The position numbers and the translations under genes were made by a program. The notes under the pieces were generated by a model. That model searched no databases. It was given only the letters and a program-made list of their open reading frames with translations, and had not been told where the DNA came from. This document shows positions 11,610 to 25,535 of a DNA stretch of 64,000 nt, piece by piece. The DNA comes from Serinus canaria. Lineage: Eukaryota; Chordata; Aves; Passeriformes; Fringillidae. The stretch is from NCBI RefSeq assembly GCF_022539315.1, contig NC_066316.1:97086179-97150178 (forward strand). Reading direction: 5' to 3'. Every line of letters begins with the position of its first letter. Position 1 is the stretch's first letter.

Positions 11610-12600
11610 ACCACAGAATAAATGCCAGACAACTCCAAGATGGACCCACCACTGGCCAAAGCTGGGCCCATCAGCCACAGAGGTGGACCCTGAGGGATAG
11701 CATAGTTAAGAAGGGGAAAAGGTGCACGGCAAGATGAGAGAAGTGAGACTCTGTGAGAGGAGCAGCCCTGCAGACCCTAAGGTTAGTGCAGGAGGAGGGG
11801 CAGGAGGTGCTCCCCGTGCAGGAGCAGAGTGCCCTGCCTGGTGCAGCCCGTGGTGTGGCAGCCCCTGCAGCCCACGGAGGTCCATGGGGAGCAGAGACCC
11901 ACCTGCAGCCCATGCAGGACCCCACAGCAGAGCAGAGGGTGCCCGAAGGAGGCTGGGAGCCTGTAGGAATCGCACACTGTAGCAGTCTGCTCCTGGCAGT
12001 ACTTGTGGCCCCAAGGAGAGAGGAGCTCTCTCTGGAGCAGGTTTGCTGACAGGACCTGTGCCCACACAGGCTCCACAGTGGAGCAGCCTGTTCCTGAAGG
12101 ACTGCACCCCATGGGAAGGGAACCACTTTGGAGCAGTGAGTGAACTGCAGCCTATGGGAAGGACTCACCCTGCAGAAGTTCATGGAGATCTGTCTCCTCT
12201 GGAAGGGACTTCAGGCTAGAGCAGGGAAAGAGTGTAGAGTGCTGTAACTTTGGCAGAGGGAGTGGCAGAAAGTTGGGAATGAACAGCCTGCAGTCCCCAT
12301 TCCCCATTTCCTGGGCCATTGGAGGGAAGGAGAGAAAAGGCCCCAGGAATGAAGGTCAGGGGAACATGTTCTAAGATTTGGGTTTATTTCTCATTACTCT
12401 TCTCTGATTTGATTGGTAAGAAATTATACTAATTTCTCCAAGAGGATCCTGTTTCCCATGATGGTCCCTGGTGAGTGATCCCTCCCTGACGTTATCACAG
12501 TCCATGAGCCTTTCATTATACTTTCTCTCCTCCTCCCAGCTAAGGAGGGTGATAGAGAAGCTTTGGTGAGCACCTGGCATCCAGTCAGGGTCAACCAACA
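11610..12600 (+). mobile_element. Nearly complete solo LTR of an avian endogenous retrovirus
   Basis: About 1 kb following an abundant avian LTR in order: CTCCAAGATGGACCCACC near the start, a TATA-like TAGTTAAGAAGGGG at about 11,704, a GC-rich body (11,750-12,240) of repeated 'CTGCAGCCCaTG ... GAGCAG' modules, then GGTTTATTTCTCATTACTCT, GGTGAGTGATCCCTCCCTGA and the terminal GAGCACCTGGCATCC ... GTCAACCAACA. The outer 5' roughly 80-100 bp of the family is not visible, so the left end is truncated or diverged. No retroviral internal DNA or second LTR flanks it, so it is best read as a solo LTR left by LTR-LTR recombination. Long overlapping frames on both strands (up to 170 codons, minus strand 11,671-12,183) reflect GC richness. 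I believe the family is ERVL-like, but the subfamily is not certain. Confidence 0.85.
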
Positions 12601-15600
12601 GCAGTTTCTTGGTCAACCATGTTAACAGAATTGTTCTTTTTAATTTTATTTCCTTAATGCACTATTTAAAAATTATATTAAGTTCTAAGATGGTTCAAAG
12701 ATAAACCAATTTGGGATAATGAACCTAATTCTTTCTTTTCTTTAACGCTGCTTAATGCTCCTCTGCTAGAGATAATAACATTTTCTAGGTGACAGCTACT
12801 TACTTCAGAGGCACAGGGCTTTGAAACAAAAAGAGTCTTCCCATTGCTAGCTGCTGGTATTGTTCCTCTTCTGCCTTTCCCTCAAAGTTTTGCCTTGCAG
12901 ATCTCCTTTGCAATGTACTTCAGGGGCCCAGTACTCCACTAGCATGTTTATCACTCTCTGTTCTGTATTGGAATTTTTTTGGTTCTGTGCAAATATTAGA
13001 TGCAAAGGCCACCCTGACACCCTGACAGGTGTGTAGTAGTATGCTGTGTTAGAGACAACTGTAGTTTTTGGATAGCTAGAATGCACTCACCTTAAGACAG
13101 TAAAGTCCCAGCTGGCCAAAAGGTTACTTCTGCCCAAGGAATGATGGATGGTTCAGCTGGCCAAAAAATTCTGATAAAAAAATTATTTCCTTTTTTTAAG
13201 TTTTCAACATCTCTTGGAAATAGTGACTGCCAATAAAATTCTGATTGCCCTGCATCACCCAGACACCTGAATCACTGCTACCTTCTGTGCAGACTCAATC
13301 TATTAAAAGAGAAGCCCATATCTTCCCTGACCCAGAATATCAGGGCAAGCATGCAGACAAGCTGCCTTTAACACAGTTTGTTCAGGGCTTCCCAAAGTTT
13401 CCCAGGCTAGAGACTCACATGAGCTCCAAAGTTCTAAAGGTCAGATAGCAAAGGTGATCTTGGTGTCAATTATGTCAATTATACCAATTTCCTATCTGCT
13501 CACTAGTCAGACTCACTCTTCAAGGGTTTCTAAATCTGTGTCAGTCAGCCAGGAAAATGCATATGTTTCATTCTTTTCCTTTCTCCTTTTTTCTTTGTCA
13601 GCTCTGTTACAGACAGAAAGCAAGCAGGATTCATTCTTGGTGGAAACTCTGATGATCACAACATGCTACATTAAGATAAAGAAATTAGTCTTGCTGGCCT
13701 AGTTTAGTTAATTTACTTTATGTTCTCTTCCAATTTGCTACTTTACAGTAAATTAATATATAATCTGGATATCCAAACATCCTTCAATCTCTGTAATAGT
13801 CTGTGCTGATAAACTGAGACATGCTTTCTGCATAACAGCTAAAATAAATCAACTTCAAGGAGCAGTACATTAGTAAAATTTGCAGATCTGGTACAACTAG
13901 TTGCAGGAACTGCCAGATCAATTTACATAGAAATAGAAAGCATTATGTGTCCCTCATAATCCAGTAATGCACCCCTCAGTAGCAGGTTCTTAGGGAACCT
14001 GGAGGAGTTTTTCCATAAACATCGCACTCTGGTATTTACACAGACTGGTTTCCTTATCAAACAACAGGCTTGATCAATCTATGAAATCAGAGTGATTCCT
14101 CTTGGTTTAGCTAAGGCAATGTTAGCCTATTTTATTACTTATTTTTATAGCTGCCAGGAGTACCACATAGGATACAAAAAACAAGGGACAAACACTAGCT
14201 TCCTGTGACATGTAACAAACAGAAAAGAAAAAAGTAGGGCAGAAGGAGGGATATGGAATATATTTCTGCCATGTCCATGAGAGCAGCTGGGAGCTGCACA
14301 TCACCAAAACATTCTACTACATTCACTTCAAGATTTTACAGCAGTTTCTGAACTATACTAAACTGATCTTATATTTTTTACAGCTAAGCTTTCAGAATTC
14401 ATTTTCACAATCAGATACAGGCATGGTAATGTACTGCCTTGAAAGCACTTTACATAACTGCTTCAGTAATTTAGTAGGTAACTAAAGTGATATTCACAGT
14501 GACTCAAAGCAGCTAACAAGGAATCCATTTAGAATGCCATCTTTCCAGTTTCACAGGCATCCATGGAGCTATAAAAAATCTGTACTGTAATATGCTTGTC
14601 AGGTGACTAATGACCAGAATTAATTTGTTTTCACATCCCAAGATTCCTTTTCTGTTTTATCAACATTTAATTAAAACCATTCAAACCTCTTTGTAGAGTG
14701 CAAGTAGCTTCACAAATCCAATTGCTATAAAGGCTGTGAAAACAAGCAATAATGAATCTGCATGTACAGTGGTATTTGCCACAGCAATTGATCTGATCTT
14801 CCAGCTTTAGGCTTATCTCTGAAAACAGTGACACTTTTCAGGATAGACTTGAAGCACAGGTGAATTAGCTTGTTCAAGGATATGGTCAAACAAAAAATGA
14901 TTGCTGGCATGTCTGGTCTTGTTTTTTGTTGTCAATTTCAAAAGTTCTTTTTTATTAATATTTCTTTGGATGAAACAATTTCACTTTAAAAAGAGCAAGA
15001 ATAATAAACTGATTAGGTAGTGGAGGTCTGGTTCCATTCAGTAACCATCCATCTGTGAGGATTACAGTGTGATGTAAGCATTGCAGCAAAAGGCTACTGT
15101 ACAACTTAGTCTCAGCAGTAGCATTTGGGAAGGTAAATTTGCCCTGCCTCCAGAAAACAGTTTGATTCAACAGTTTTCATTTTTCACTTCTATTGTACTT
15201 GCACCTGTATTACCATTCATATTCCAGCAGCATGTTCTGATCCAATGGGGATCCTCCTGTCTCAATAATGGAGACATGGCCTTTTCCCACTGATTTTGTG
15301 ATGGAGTGATCTAAACAGAAATAATTTTCAAGAGCACCTGTGTTAGAATAAAGATCCTTTTCCAGAATGTCAGTTGTAATGAATAGATTCAAATGATGAC
15401 CTAATACTTAAAGAATATACCAGTTCAAAAGGCTGTATTTGCCATTAACATATAATACTAGCTTTGTACAACAGCATTAAAATTACCAACTTGTCAAGCA
15501 TTCATCCAGTCAGATATTCACTTTTTAAGTTCCTTTCTGTACTCTCAGTATTACAGGAAATGAGGGAGGTAAGCTCCAAATCACATATGCATTTCTTAGG

Positions 15601-18600
15601 ACGTTCCCCAAGGAGGAAAAATTGAGTATCATCACCTTAAATTCATAAAGATGGATTTAAGGCAAATACAGATTAAATCAGTTCTCAAAGTTCAATCAGA
15701 ATAGTTATAGCACAGATGGGATTTCACCCGAATTTCTTGAGTTCTCATCCAAAACATCATGTCTCCAGTTTATTCTAATGATTTCATCTCTGGATTAAAA
15801 GCTCTATTAAACAAATTTTTTTGTCTTTTTAGTCACATGCTAACACACTGGAACCTTCTGCTAGCAGCTTTAGAAAAAAATCTTATAAATTGGATGCCTT
15901 TTTTATATAATATAGGAAGTTATATTGTTTAATTCAGACAGCTACAGCCAACATTTCTCTCATGAGATATTTACATCGGGTTTGACTTGCACACATTGTT
16001 ATAGCTCTGTACAATTATGCTTCCTACCAGCAATGATGTAAAGTGTTAAAAGATGCCAAGTTATTGCTAAAAATGTTGCACCAATTCCCAACATTTGTTC
16101 CCTGGAGATAGGGAAAAGTCTGGCATTGCATATCACTGTCTTCTAAATATGAACTTCTTGAACAAACAATCCCAGTGAAGTGCCATGACTGTTGTGATGT
16201 CTGTAAATTTATTATTTCAGCAGAGTAGCAATAGGAGCTCCAACTCCTATTAGGGTCTTATCAACCCTGTAAATGTGAATACCAAGAAACAGAACAAACA
16301 GGGGTTTGTTTTGGGGTATTCACATCTCTGCAAGTCACTGAAAGTCAAACAAAGTAATGATGTTCCAAAACTGACTGAAAAAAGTTGATTAATTTACAGT
16401 CTCTTGTCAAATTGGCAATTTCATGTATTCTCCAAGGAAGAGCACAGTAATTTCTTCTGAATTCTAAGTAAAAATAAAAAATACTTCTTAAAAATGTAAT
16501 ACATTTTACATTGCTTAAACTGAGTATCATAAAAGTGGAAGAATGCAATCTGATTTATAATTTTTAATTAGCTATTTTGTGGCCATCTAATGAAATGACA
16601 AAGAAAAATTGTGGCAAAAATCTGATCATTTACAGAAAATGTGGGATTTAATGTTGATCTGAATTTTATTTATGTTGCTAAATTTCTGCTTTTGCCTAAA
16701 GACACAAACCAAACAAATAAAACACCCCACATCTCTAAAAAAAAAAACACATTAAAAACAACAAGAAAAAGTCTTCCTCGTCACACACAATTTGGCCTCA
16801 AAAGAAATTGTAACAATTAGCATAAAGGGTATTGTCTTCAAATAGAATAGACATATCAGTTTTCCAAAAGGCTTGGCCAAGACAGAAAATTGTTAACAGC
16901 TAAAACCAATAATATCTCAAATAAAAAACCATTTTTTTAAAAAAGTTCAAGTACCTCACTGGAGCTAATGGAATTTTTTTTTCCCACTGTTTCCCATTAA
17001 AATTTTAGTGATCTCTTACGTAGGAACCATTTGGTGAATTGCTTTTAAACACCACAAAAACATTTGCAATTTGCAAACAAAATGTATTTTCCCAGCCTAG
17101 ATTAAAGGATGAGGAGGGCTAAAACAAAATTTTTCAAATGTTGCTTTGATGCAGACCTTAAAATTGAACAGGTTTTTCCTCCTCCATGACCAACAGAAAA
17201 ACCTGTCACGGCTCTCCTGGCAAATGTGGCACTCTCTGCGATTCAGCTATGTGACAGTGATGGCATTTCTGCATTTCCATTTGGTCCTTTTTGATTAATT
17301 TATGTTACCAACAAAAAACATATAAGGACCATTTTTGATTGCTAATAAATTATTAGTCATAACCTACCAAACAAATTGAGGAAAAAAATGTATCTTTCAT
17401 AAGATCTACACTACTGTCAATTCCAGCCAGCCCTTCAACAGAAATATTTTCTCTCCCAAATATCATATCTGATATTCCCAAAATTTCTTTCAAAAACTCA
17501 TGCATTATTCCTCTCCTGAAACATAATTGCAATGCAATGGGAATAAAAAACTGATTAAGAAATGCCTTGGATTGCTCCCTGCAGAGTTCTGTAGAGCTGT
17601 GGACACATGTAGGCTCTGTCATTTCACTTCTCCCTTTGTGTCCTCAAGACTGGCCACTGTCCGCAGGTGGGACCTGAAAGGGCAGGGCAGGTTTTCCTTG
17701 GCTGCCAGTCACCAGTGTGCTCCTGCTCCCTCAAAGCCCCCCTAATAGCCATGCAATTAGTTCACACAGACCAATAGAGAACAACATCCTTATGCCAGAA
17801 CAACTAGAGTTTGCTTTCACTCTAGCAGATGCTGAATTAAGCCAGTTAGGGCTTCTGGAAGTTGGGATAGGTTTGATCCACAGGCTGTGATATAAATACA
17901 GGAGCTTAATTACTGACCTGGACATGGAGCTGTTATTTTAAGACAATAGCAATGCTGTTATTACAGGAATGAAAAAAAGAAATGAATAATAAAACCATGG
18001 AGACACCATGATTTTCCCACAGTGAATTTTGTGACTTCTCATTATGGGATTATGCCGAGGAGTAAAAGATGAAATCGTAACATTTTAATGTTTTGTGTTC
18101 TTAATGTTCCAGCATTAAGTACAGGGACACAGATACAACAGAAACATCACTGAGACTGGCACAGTTCACAGGTCAGTTTGTGCTTCAGTTAAACATCAAG
18201 ATATTTTTAGAATGAACAGAAATGTGCCATAAACATCTTTTAGTTGATTAAAACTTCACAGCTAAAAGTTTTTCTAGTTACAAAGATTTCTTATTTTCAA
18301 AACTGAAATTTTAAACAGAAATTGTTGGCATCAATTTTACTTCAATTCTTCAATATCCTTGTGCAGAAGCTTTTTACTTCTGGGGCTATTGATAAGTGAT
18401 TTCTTTGTAGGTTCATACACTTGAAAAGAACTTTTTACAGCATAGCAGAAAATATAAAAATACATGACATGGAAAGCAACCAGGAGTAATTGTAAAAACT
18501 TTGACATCTTTTTCCAGACAGGTGTTTCTTCTTTATGAGATAGACTTGCAAGTTTTGATAGTGTTTAATATTAAGATCAATCAGCTTTCCAAGGGTTAGA

Positions 18601-18999
18601 GCTAGCAAGGAAGCAGTTACCAAGGGGAAACTGTGATGCCATTTTTCTGTCTGCATGCTGCCCGGGGGCTGCTGCAGCAGAAAGAGTCATTCAGAGCATG
18701 TGGCTTTCAAAGGGTTGGACTGAGGTAGCCCCAGAGCAGCTTCCCAATGATCCTGGCTAGGGAAGTGGTGGGATATCAGGACAAAATACCCTATTCTCAG
18801 CACAGCAACAGCTTACAGCCGCAGCTCTTATTAAGGAGCACTGCTGAATTGCTGAAAACAAAGCATTTTGCTTGCTCTGGCAAAAAGTCAATGAGTGAAA
18901 GTAAAACTGCACACACACCCCCTTCTATTGTTCTGTTTGGAAACCTTCCACTGCTTAACAATCCTTTTCAATGAAAGGTAAAAAATGATGAAAATAATA
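12601..18999. other. Unique AT-rich noncoding DNA
   Basis: No gene, RNA or confident transposable element was found. The sequence is a mosaic of A/T runs with modestly GC-richer spots at 17,600-17,740 and 18,650-18,760. All open frames are below 90 codons and lack recognisable domains. Confidence 0.6.
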
Positions 19000-19780
19000 T
19001 CCTTATCTGAGGATTTGATAACACTCATTTATACCTCACCTTGAAATATCTACTGCAAAAATCCAAGTGAAAATTTCTTTTGTGAGATCTTTAGTTCTGC
19101 AGTCATTATCACAATAGCTTTTAGCCCACCCACCTGGAATTCCTGAAAGATCTGCTGGTATTTTATGCTGAAAGTCCTTTTTACAGAGATCATTATAACT
19201 TACATATTAATGAACTAATTTAATAGAATTATTCTACACAGTAAGTCATACCACAGCTAACAGTCATATCAAAAGGGCTAACTTCTGTGTCTCTGATTAT
19301 TTTGCAAAATCCTTAATCTGTGCCTGACAGATTCACTGCAATTTTGCTTCTCCGGGGAAACCTTTATCTCCTGCACAAGTTCAGACTCCCCATTTTCATT
19401 ATCTGTACAATGTGTTGACATATGATATAACCAGCAACCGCACAGAATAGCAGCCCTGAATGGCGGGAGAACGTCTCCCTGTTTATATTACATGAAGGTT
19501 GATTTGATGGGCTGCAGCAATTGCCTCTGAGAGCAGACATAAGAGCAGCCTGACTCTTTCAAGTTGACACTTTGCAAATACCATGCAGGGCTTGCCACGG
19601 CTGCATGCTTTGTATCAGTTGCACCAGGAGATACAGTAAATGTCACTCCCTAAAGCTGCACATTACTAAATTAGTCCTGGTGTCAATTGTTATCTGGCAG
19701 CGGTCAGTTGCCAAGCCAGCACTGTATTTTCAAGGGCTTGCTGTTTTACAGTGAAAAAGCACAGGCCCAAGAGGTCTGAG
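19000..19780. other. Unique noncoding DNA
   Basis: AT-rich sequence leading into the CpG cluster. No element was recognised. Confidence 0.5.
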
Positions 19781-19875
19781 CAACTACAGACGCGGGCGGC
19801 TGGAACACGCGAGGGCTGCCAAGCTGCGCCGCTTCCTTTTGTGCTGCCTAATAAGGCAACTCGTGTCACTCCCTG
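19781..19875. other. Short CpG cluster
   Basis: Around 19,790-19,835 the sequence packs several CpGs (for example GACGCGGGCGGC, CACGCGAGG and TGCGCCGC) into under 60 bp, within DNA where CpG is rare. It is too short for a CpG island. It could be the edge of a regulatory element, an unmethylated binding-site cluster or a remnant of a GC-rich repeat. Two short antiparallel frames cross it without domain character. Confidence 0.35.
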
Positions 19876-22800
19876 GGTGCCTGCTTACAAACAGAGAACC
19901 AAATTTGTCCCTCTGTTGTACTCTTCTATAAGCACCACTGAGTGTAACCAGTGGCAGAACCTGGTCCAAAGGGCACAACTGCAAATGCAAATACAGTGTG
20001 ACACAGCCCAGACAGAAGACATTCTTTTCCTGATGAGGAGATTACTGTGAAGTGCTAAAGCCCCACCTCTGTTCCCTAAACATGTGTTATGACTTAGGGG
20101 CTTTTCATTCTTCTGCAATTCAACTGTTGCAGAAAATAAATTTGTCTCGGAGACATGCACAAAAGCCCAGCTTATTTTATATTTCATATATACAATATTT
20201 TTAAGGAGGTCATAGAAGAAATATCACTGCTCATTTTTGAAAGTTGCTTTCATAACATTTCTTTTCTGATTGTAAAACAGTCCATAGAACCAGAAAAGCA
20301 AAAACAGTGCTGCTTCAAATTATTAGTATCACTAGAGAAAATTTCTGTTTATATTTAATTAAATTAAAAATAGTTCAGAGTTATATATCATTTATTTGTC
20401 TTAATGTTGAATATTAATTTCTTCACTACATCCTCTTTCTCCCACATTATGCTTAAGTATGGCTTCAACTTAACGACCAAAGTTAGCTGATTTATAAGAC
20501 AACTTCTGAAGGCTTGCCCTCATGCCTTGTCCTCATTAAACATTTTTACAAGAATGTAGAAATAGTCATGGACACAGACTCAGGCCTCTTGCCTTCAGCA
20601 TGGTGTAAAATACATCTTGTAGGCCAGCACAGGATAATCTTTTTCCTGTATTAGGTCTCAGCCTTTATATTTGCAATTAGGCTAAGTCCTCAAACTATGA
20701 AGTTTAGAGATTTGTAAAGATATATCCAAAACTTATCTTTGTGCTGGGAGTGGGGAGCTGTGTTTTCTGTAAAAGCCCTAGCCTTGGCAAAGAATCTTAG
20801 AGATGTCTTAGCAGCCAAATAGGAAATCACAGATGTAAAATTTCACCCTCTCTGATTTAGACGGAAGATACTGGGTCTTAGAAATTCAAAGCCTCTCTTT
20901 AGCCACAGACCCTGTTCTGATCTCCTCTCCCAGCTGGACCTCGTATGATTGCAAAATAGACCTCCACTAAAATTCATACTCATTTTCCTGCCATAACAAA
21001 GGGGAGTAAAAGGCTGGACAAAGAACAAATTTACTGGACTGGGAGAGTGGACCATAAGGCTGTGATGCTTGATGCAGAATGATGGGGGCAACCTCAGAGC
21101 ACCACATTCCCACATTCCACCTGGATGCTGCAGGCAACTGGCTCTAGAGTCCTGGAATATTGGCCTTCTGGAGGAGTTTGTTGTTTGTTTGGTGTCCAGC
21201 AAAGACAACAAAGAAAGATAAATCCTATTTCTCTCTTATCTGGTGTAAAATCTGAGTTTCCTGATGGCAAGTGAGATGCTCTGAATAGACATCAGTGCAA
21301 CTGAGTCAATGCAATGGAGGAAAAATGTCCCACAGGCAGGTAACTTATTTTCAAGAGTGTTAGAAGACAGCTAATTAAATATCTGACCTAAACAATAATG
21401 TCTTGTGAGAAATTTAGGAAAAATAGAGAACCTTTTTCAAAAAAAAACATCAGAGTGCTATAAATCTTCAGAGACACTCACTGCCTTCTTCCTGGAACTG
21501 TTCTTTCTGCTTTGTCTCAGTGCTAGGATTTGTGACTAATACCTGCTAGTGTGCCAAATCTCTCATGGGGATACCCTTTCAGGGAGAAGAGATGGAATTA
21601 ATGGTGTTTTGAGAACTTGTACCAAAATACAGATGTCCTAAACAAAGGGTGACTTCAAGAGTATAGACAGGTAAATGGCTTTGTCCAACTACACTACCAT
21701 TCTCTCTCCAGACATCTTCTCTTATTTGTATTTTCAACTAATAATACTTTGAAACACTACAAGGTCTAATTTTCCTTTGAAACTTTATTTAATTTTAAAA
21801 AGGCTGAAGGAAATAATTTGATTGTAAATAGGCTTAAGGACATGTCTGCCACAAGCACCTACTGACTTAATTTCCTGAAGCTGTCAGAGTTTTGTGAGCT
21901 CTTATTGCACAATAATAAAAAAGGGAGAGAAAGGCTTTGTCTACTGTTATTGTGCATAAGGAAGTTTTGTAATAGCCATCAGTGAGCAATGGACATTATT
22001 CCTTCTTACTTATACCTAAAAGAGAATAGCATGGCCCTGTTGTTATGGCACAGAGCTGGGACAGAGACACTACTCCTACACCAAAGTTCTGTACTTTTAT
22101 TAGAAAGTTGCAAATACTTTTTTCCTCATAATCTTCCAAGCAATACAAAGAATAAATGTGGAGAAAAAAAGAGCCCTCCTCTCACAGACACAGCTTTTCA
22201 GAAAGTTTCAACATATCTGTATGGAGACACAGATTGAATTTCCAGTGTAGCATTTTGAATCTCAGCACAAAAGGACAGGAGAGAAGGAAGGGTCTACTCT
22301 TCCCTCTTGGGAAAGGTCAGTCCTGGTCCCATTAATTTCGCCTCAAAAATGTAAAACTATATTAGAAGCTTTTAGGACCTCACAAAAATTCAGAGATTGT
22401 AAAGAAGATTATAAATTGTATTTCAGCAAGTTTGTCCTGCTCTTATCCTAAGCCTCAAGAAAACTTGATTCATAACTAATATTTGCCTAGTAGGAATATT
22501 TATTAAAGGATTTAAAAGCAAAACTTACAATTATTGAAATATATGGTTTCCTATCATGCCTGTGAGGTGATACCAATCTAACTTTGTAATGAGGAAAAAG
22601 GTGTGAACACAGGGGTTAAAATACTCATGCCAAGACAGAAACTAGCACTCAGCGGTAGATCTTGGAATACAAACCAGACCTCTCAACAGCCAGCACTTTG
22701 CTTTTGCCACATATTCACTCTTACATGTACTAGGTGGCCAAAATAGAAGGTGATGTTTCTCACTGCTTAATTCGGTAGTCACTGGAGTGGCAGGGAGTAA

Positions 22801-24235
22801 AGCAGAACTGACTTTAGTGGGACAGATTCCCTGTCAAGCCAGTTAAAGGCCATTGACTTGTAGAGTTATTCTTAGTTCATCCTGATGCAGCTAGCAGAAG
22901 AATCAGACACAGTTAGGATAAGGATATTTCAAATCAACTTTTAAAGTAACTATAAACCAACTTGATACAACTTATATAGAGATTCAATGACTTTGAGAGA
23001 TTAGCAGGAGTTGACATCTCTGGATTTTTTTTGGCAAAATTTCAGATATTTTGGTTCGTTTCTTTAGCTATACAACTTAAATCACATCCAGTTTTGTTTT
23101 GCAGTTCTCTCACAATAGTGATACAAAGCTTTTTTCACATTTTCCCAGTTTCCCTCCTGACCTGATATCACTAAATTAAAAAAATAATAACCCTTTTCCC
23201 TTTTCAATTATTCTTGTCCCACCTAGTGCTATGAAAGAATGGAGCATGCAAACTCAGTCTCAGCATTACAAATCTACATTCTATTTAGGAATATGCAGAA
23301 AACCAGCATGCCAAAACACACATGCAGTAGGAACAGGGAGCAAAGCAGCTCCTGCATTGCCAAAATACACACAGAAGCATGACATTCGTGATTCATTCAT
23401 CATTACCAATGCACATGTACAAACATGCAGGGAGCTAGTCCTCTTCATTTTAAATGATGCTTTGCTAGCAAATTCCTGCACAGATCTGTGCTGCAAATGT
23501 GTACTGAAACAGGCATATTTCTGCCATAAGAAGTTTATTCACACATTACAAGTGTGTAACAAGAATACTTCCATGCACATGCAGTTTGGTTCATTTTAAT
23601 AACCTTTCAGGGTGCAAACACTGATTCAGTGGTCAGTAGCAGAAATCCCCAGGTATGATAGAAAAGATGACATTTTTCAATTTGGACATCTCCATACATC
23701 AATAAAAAAAGATTCACAATTCCCTCTGTTTATTCCCATTCACCTTCTGAAGATTTATAATGAAGTAAATCTTTCTTTTGTCTTCAACACTTCTCATTTT
23801 TATTTATGTTCATGATGGATACCTGAGTAAGTTATCTCTTACTCTGTAACCCTCTCAAGTAACCCCTGAGATACCGGTAATCTAATCCACTATTTTCATG
23901 ATTTTTCATCTATGGCAAATCAACACAGTCAACTCCAATGAATGTTATCTAAATTCACTAGATAAAAAAACTCAATAAATTCTATTTTAGGTCACACTAC
24001 CTAAAACCTGCCATAATTCAAATTATTTGGAGTCATTGGTAATGTAGACCTTAAAATACCTTTTGGAAGGTAACAAGTGTTACTTCTATGTTTTCTCTGC
24101 TATCCTCACAGAAGTTCATTCCTTGGAGTTGAACAATGGCTGTATCGTTGACTGGACATAATTTATATGTTTTATAAGTATGCATTTGAGAAGATTAAGG
24201 TTTCTTCTATGCAGCTGCATTTTGTTTATGGATTG
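19876..24235. other. Unique AT-rich noncoding DNA
   Basis: No gene or confident repeat was seen. The largest frames (122 codons at 20,843-21,211 minus and 23,231-23,599 plus) have no recognisable domain. Old decayed repeats may be hidden. Confidence 0.55.
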
Positions 24236-24255
24236 TTTTTCCATATATGGAAAAA
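24236..24255. promoter_or_regulatory. Palindrome containing a consensus CArG box
   Basis: TTTTTCCATATATGGAAAAA is a perfect 20-bp palindrome without a loop. Its centre, CCATATATGG at 24,241-24,250, matches the serum response factor site CC(A/T)6GG exactly. An exact CArG box occurs by chance now and then in AT-rich DNA, so function is only a possibility. The symmetric T5/A5 flanks make it more notable. Confidence 0.3.
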
Positions 24256-24476
24256 AAATTAGAAAAATGACAGAATGCTTCTAGGAATTTCCCTTCCTCC
24301 CCATCTTTTCACCTTCTTTTTTCACTTGACAGGTGGCTTTCAACTTCCAAAGTTGCCGAGCCTTACTCAAAGGATGAATATTCATGAGAAAGAAGACAAA
24401 AGAAGACAGAGGAATGATAGCAATCTCTCTGGCCTGATGATCCTGCTTCACTTCTGAATCTTTTCTTTTATGATGT

Positions 24477-24705
24477 TGTCATGGTTTAGGAACAGTGTTC
24501 CCCCATTTAGGGCTCCCACTGAAATACCCCAGAACATGTTTTGCTCTCTCACTTTTCCCCCACAGCCCCTGTGGCAGGATGGAGAGGAGAGCTGGCACAA
24601 AAAGTTAAAGATCATAGGTGGAAATAATACTGGAAACAGCAATGGGAAAAGAAAATGAACAGCAACAACCACAATACTAATAACAGAGTGCACTGCTATG
24701 CAAGA
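24477..24705 (-). mobile_element. Truncated avian endogenous-retrovirus LTR
   Basis: On the plus strand the element starts TGTCATGGTTTAGGAACAG, followed by TTCCCCCATTTAGGGC, CCTGTGGCAGGATGGAGAGG and the AATGAACAGCAACAACCAC / AATACTAATAAC block. The same order appears in the LTR at 45,501-45,893. The TGTCATGG start is the reversed LTR 3' terminus, so the element reads on the minus strand. The part beyond about 24,705 is lost, leaving only the 3' half. No internal retroviral sequence is attached. Confidence 0.8.
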
Positions 24706-25535
24706 AAGTAATCTAATATACTGGAAGCAATTTAGTAGTAACACAAAACCAACATTCATGGGAATTTTTTTTGGCAATACAGGACTTCATGTAATATAAT
24801 TTCAGAAGATTGTCCTTTTAGAAGGTTCAAAATTATGAAAGATGTGAAATTAACTTAAAGGACTGATTTTATATCCAAAAGATATTCAAAAAGATCTCAT
24901 ATGCTCCATTTTATTGTTTAAACTTGTAAAAAGAGTGGAATTTTAATCTAAGGAATTATAACTGTTCTGGAAAAAAATAGTCTGTTCAGAGACTATTTCC
25001 TTTATCTATTAAACTGCTTTAGAGACTTCAAGGAATTTTAAGTTGTATATCAAAACTGCCCAAAGACAAATTAAGATTATTCAAATTTTACTTTATCTCT
25101 GTCCAGAATAGTCTCCTCAGATCCTCAAGTAATTTACAGGGATTTGAGAGTCTATTTCTGCTATGCAGGCAATATTTTTCCATTTTTGCATGAAAGACTT
25201 TGTAAAAAAGAGTAATCATGTCTTAACCACTCTTTCTCATTGATAATTGAGTCATTTCATTTCTGGTTTGTTTGGGAAGGAGGGTGTGTGGATTATTTTA
25301 ATTGATGTTGTTGTTGTTATTATTTTTTTTAAATCTTACATTTCTGAGATTAAAGACTGATCAGTAATGCTTTTCTATAAATTAGAGAAAAACTTTGAAT
25401 ATGTATCAATTAATGCTTTTCAAGTTCACAGTCTCATTTCACAGTACATCCAAGTGAAAAATTATAGACTAAAATTAGGCAAGTATTGCAGATATTCAAA
25501 CTGCAAAAGGCACAGCATTAAAAACTACACCCAGT
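24706..25535. other. Unique AT-rich noncoding DNA
   Basis: Very AT-rich, with a GTTGTTGTTGTTATT stretch near 25,307-25,322 followed by T8. No gene or element was recognised. Confidence 0.5.

Noticed and set aside
11671..12183. 170-codon minus-strand frame
   Set aside because: It is inside the GC-rich solo LTR. Several overlapping frames on both strands are equally open, so this is a composition effect.
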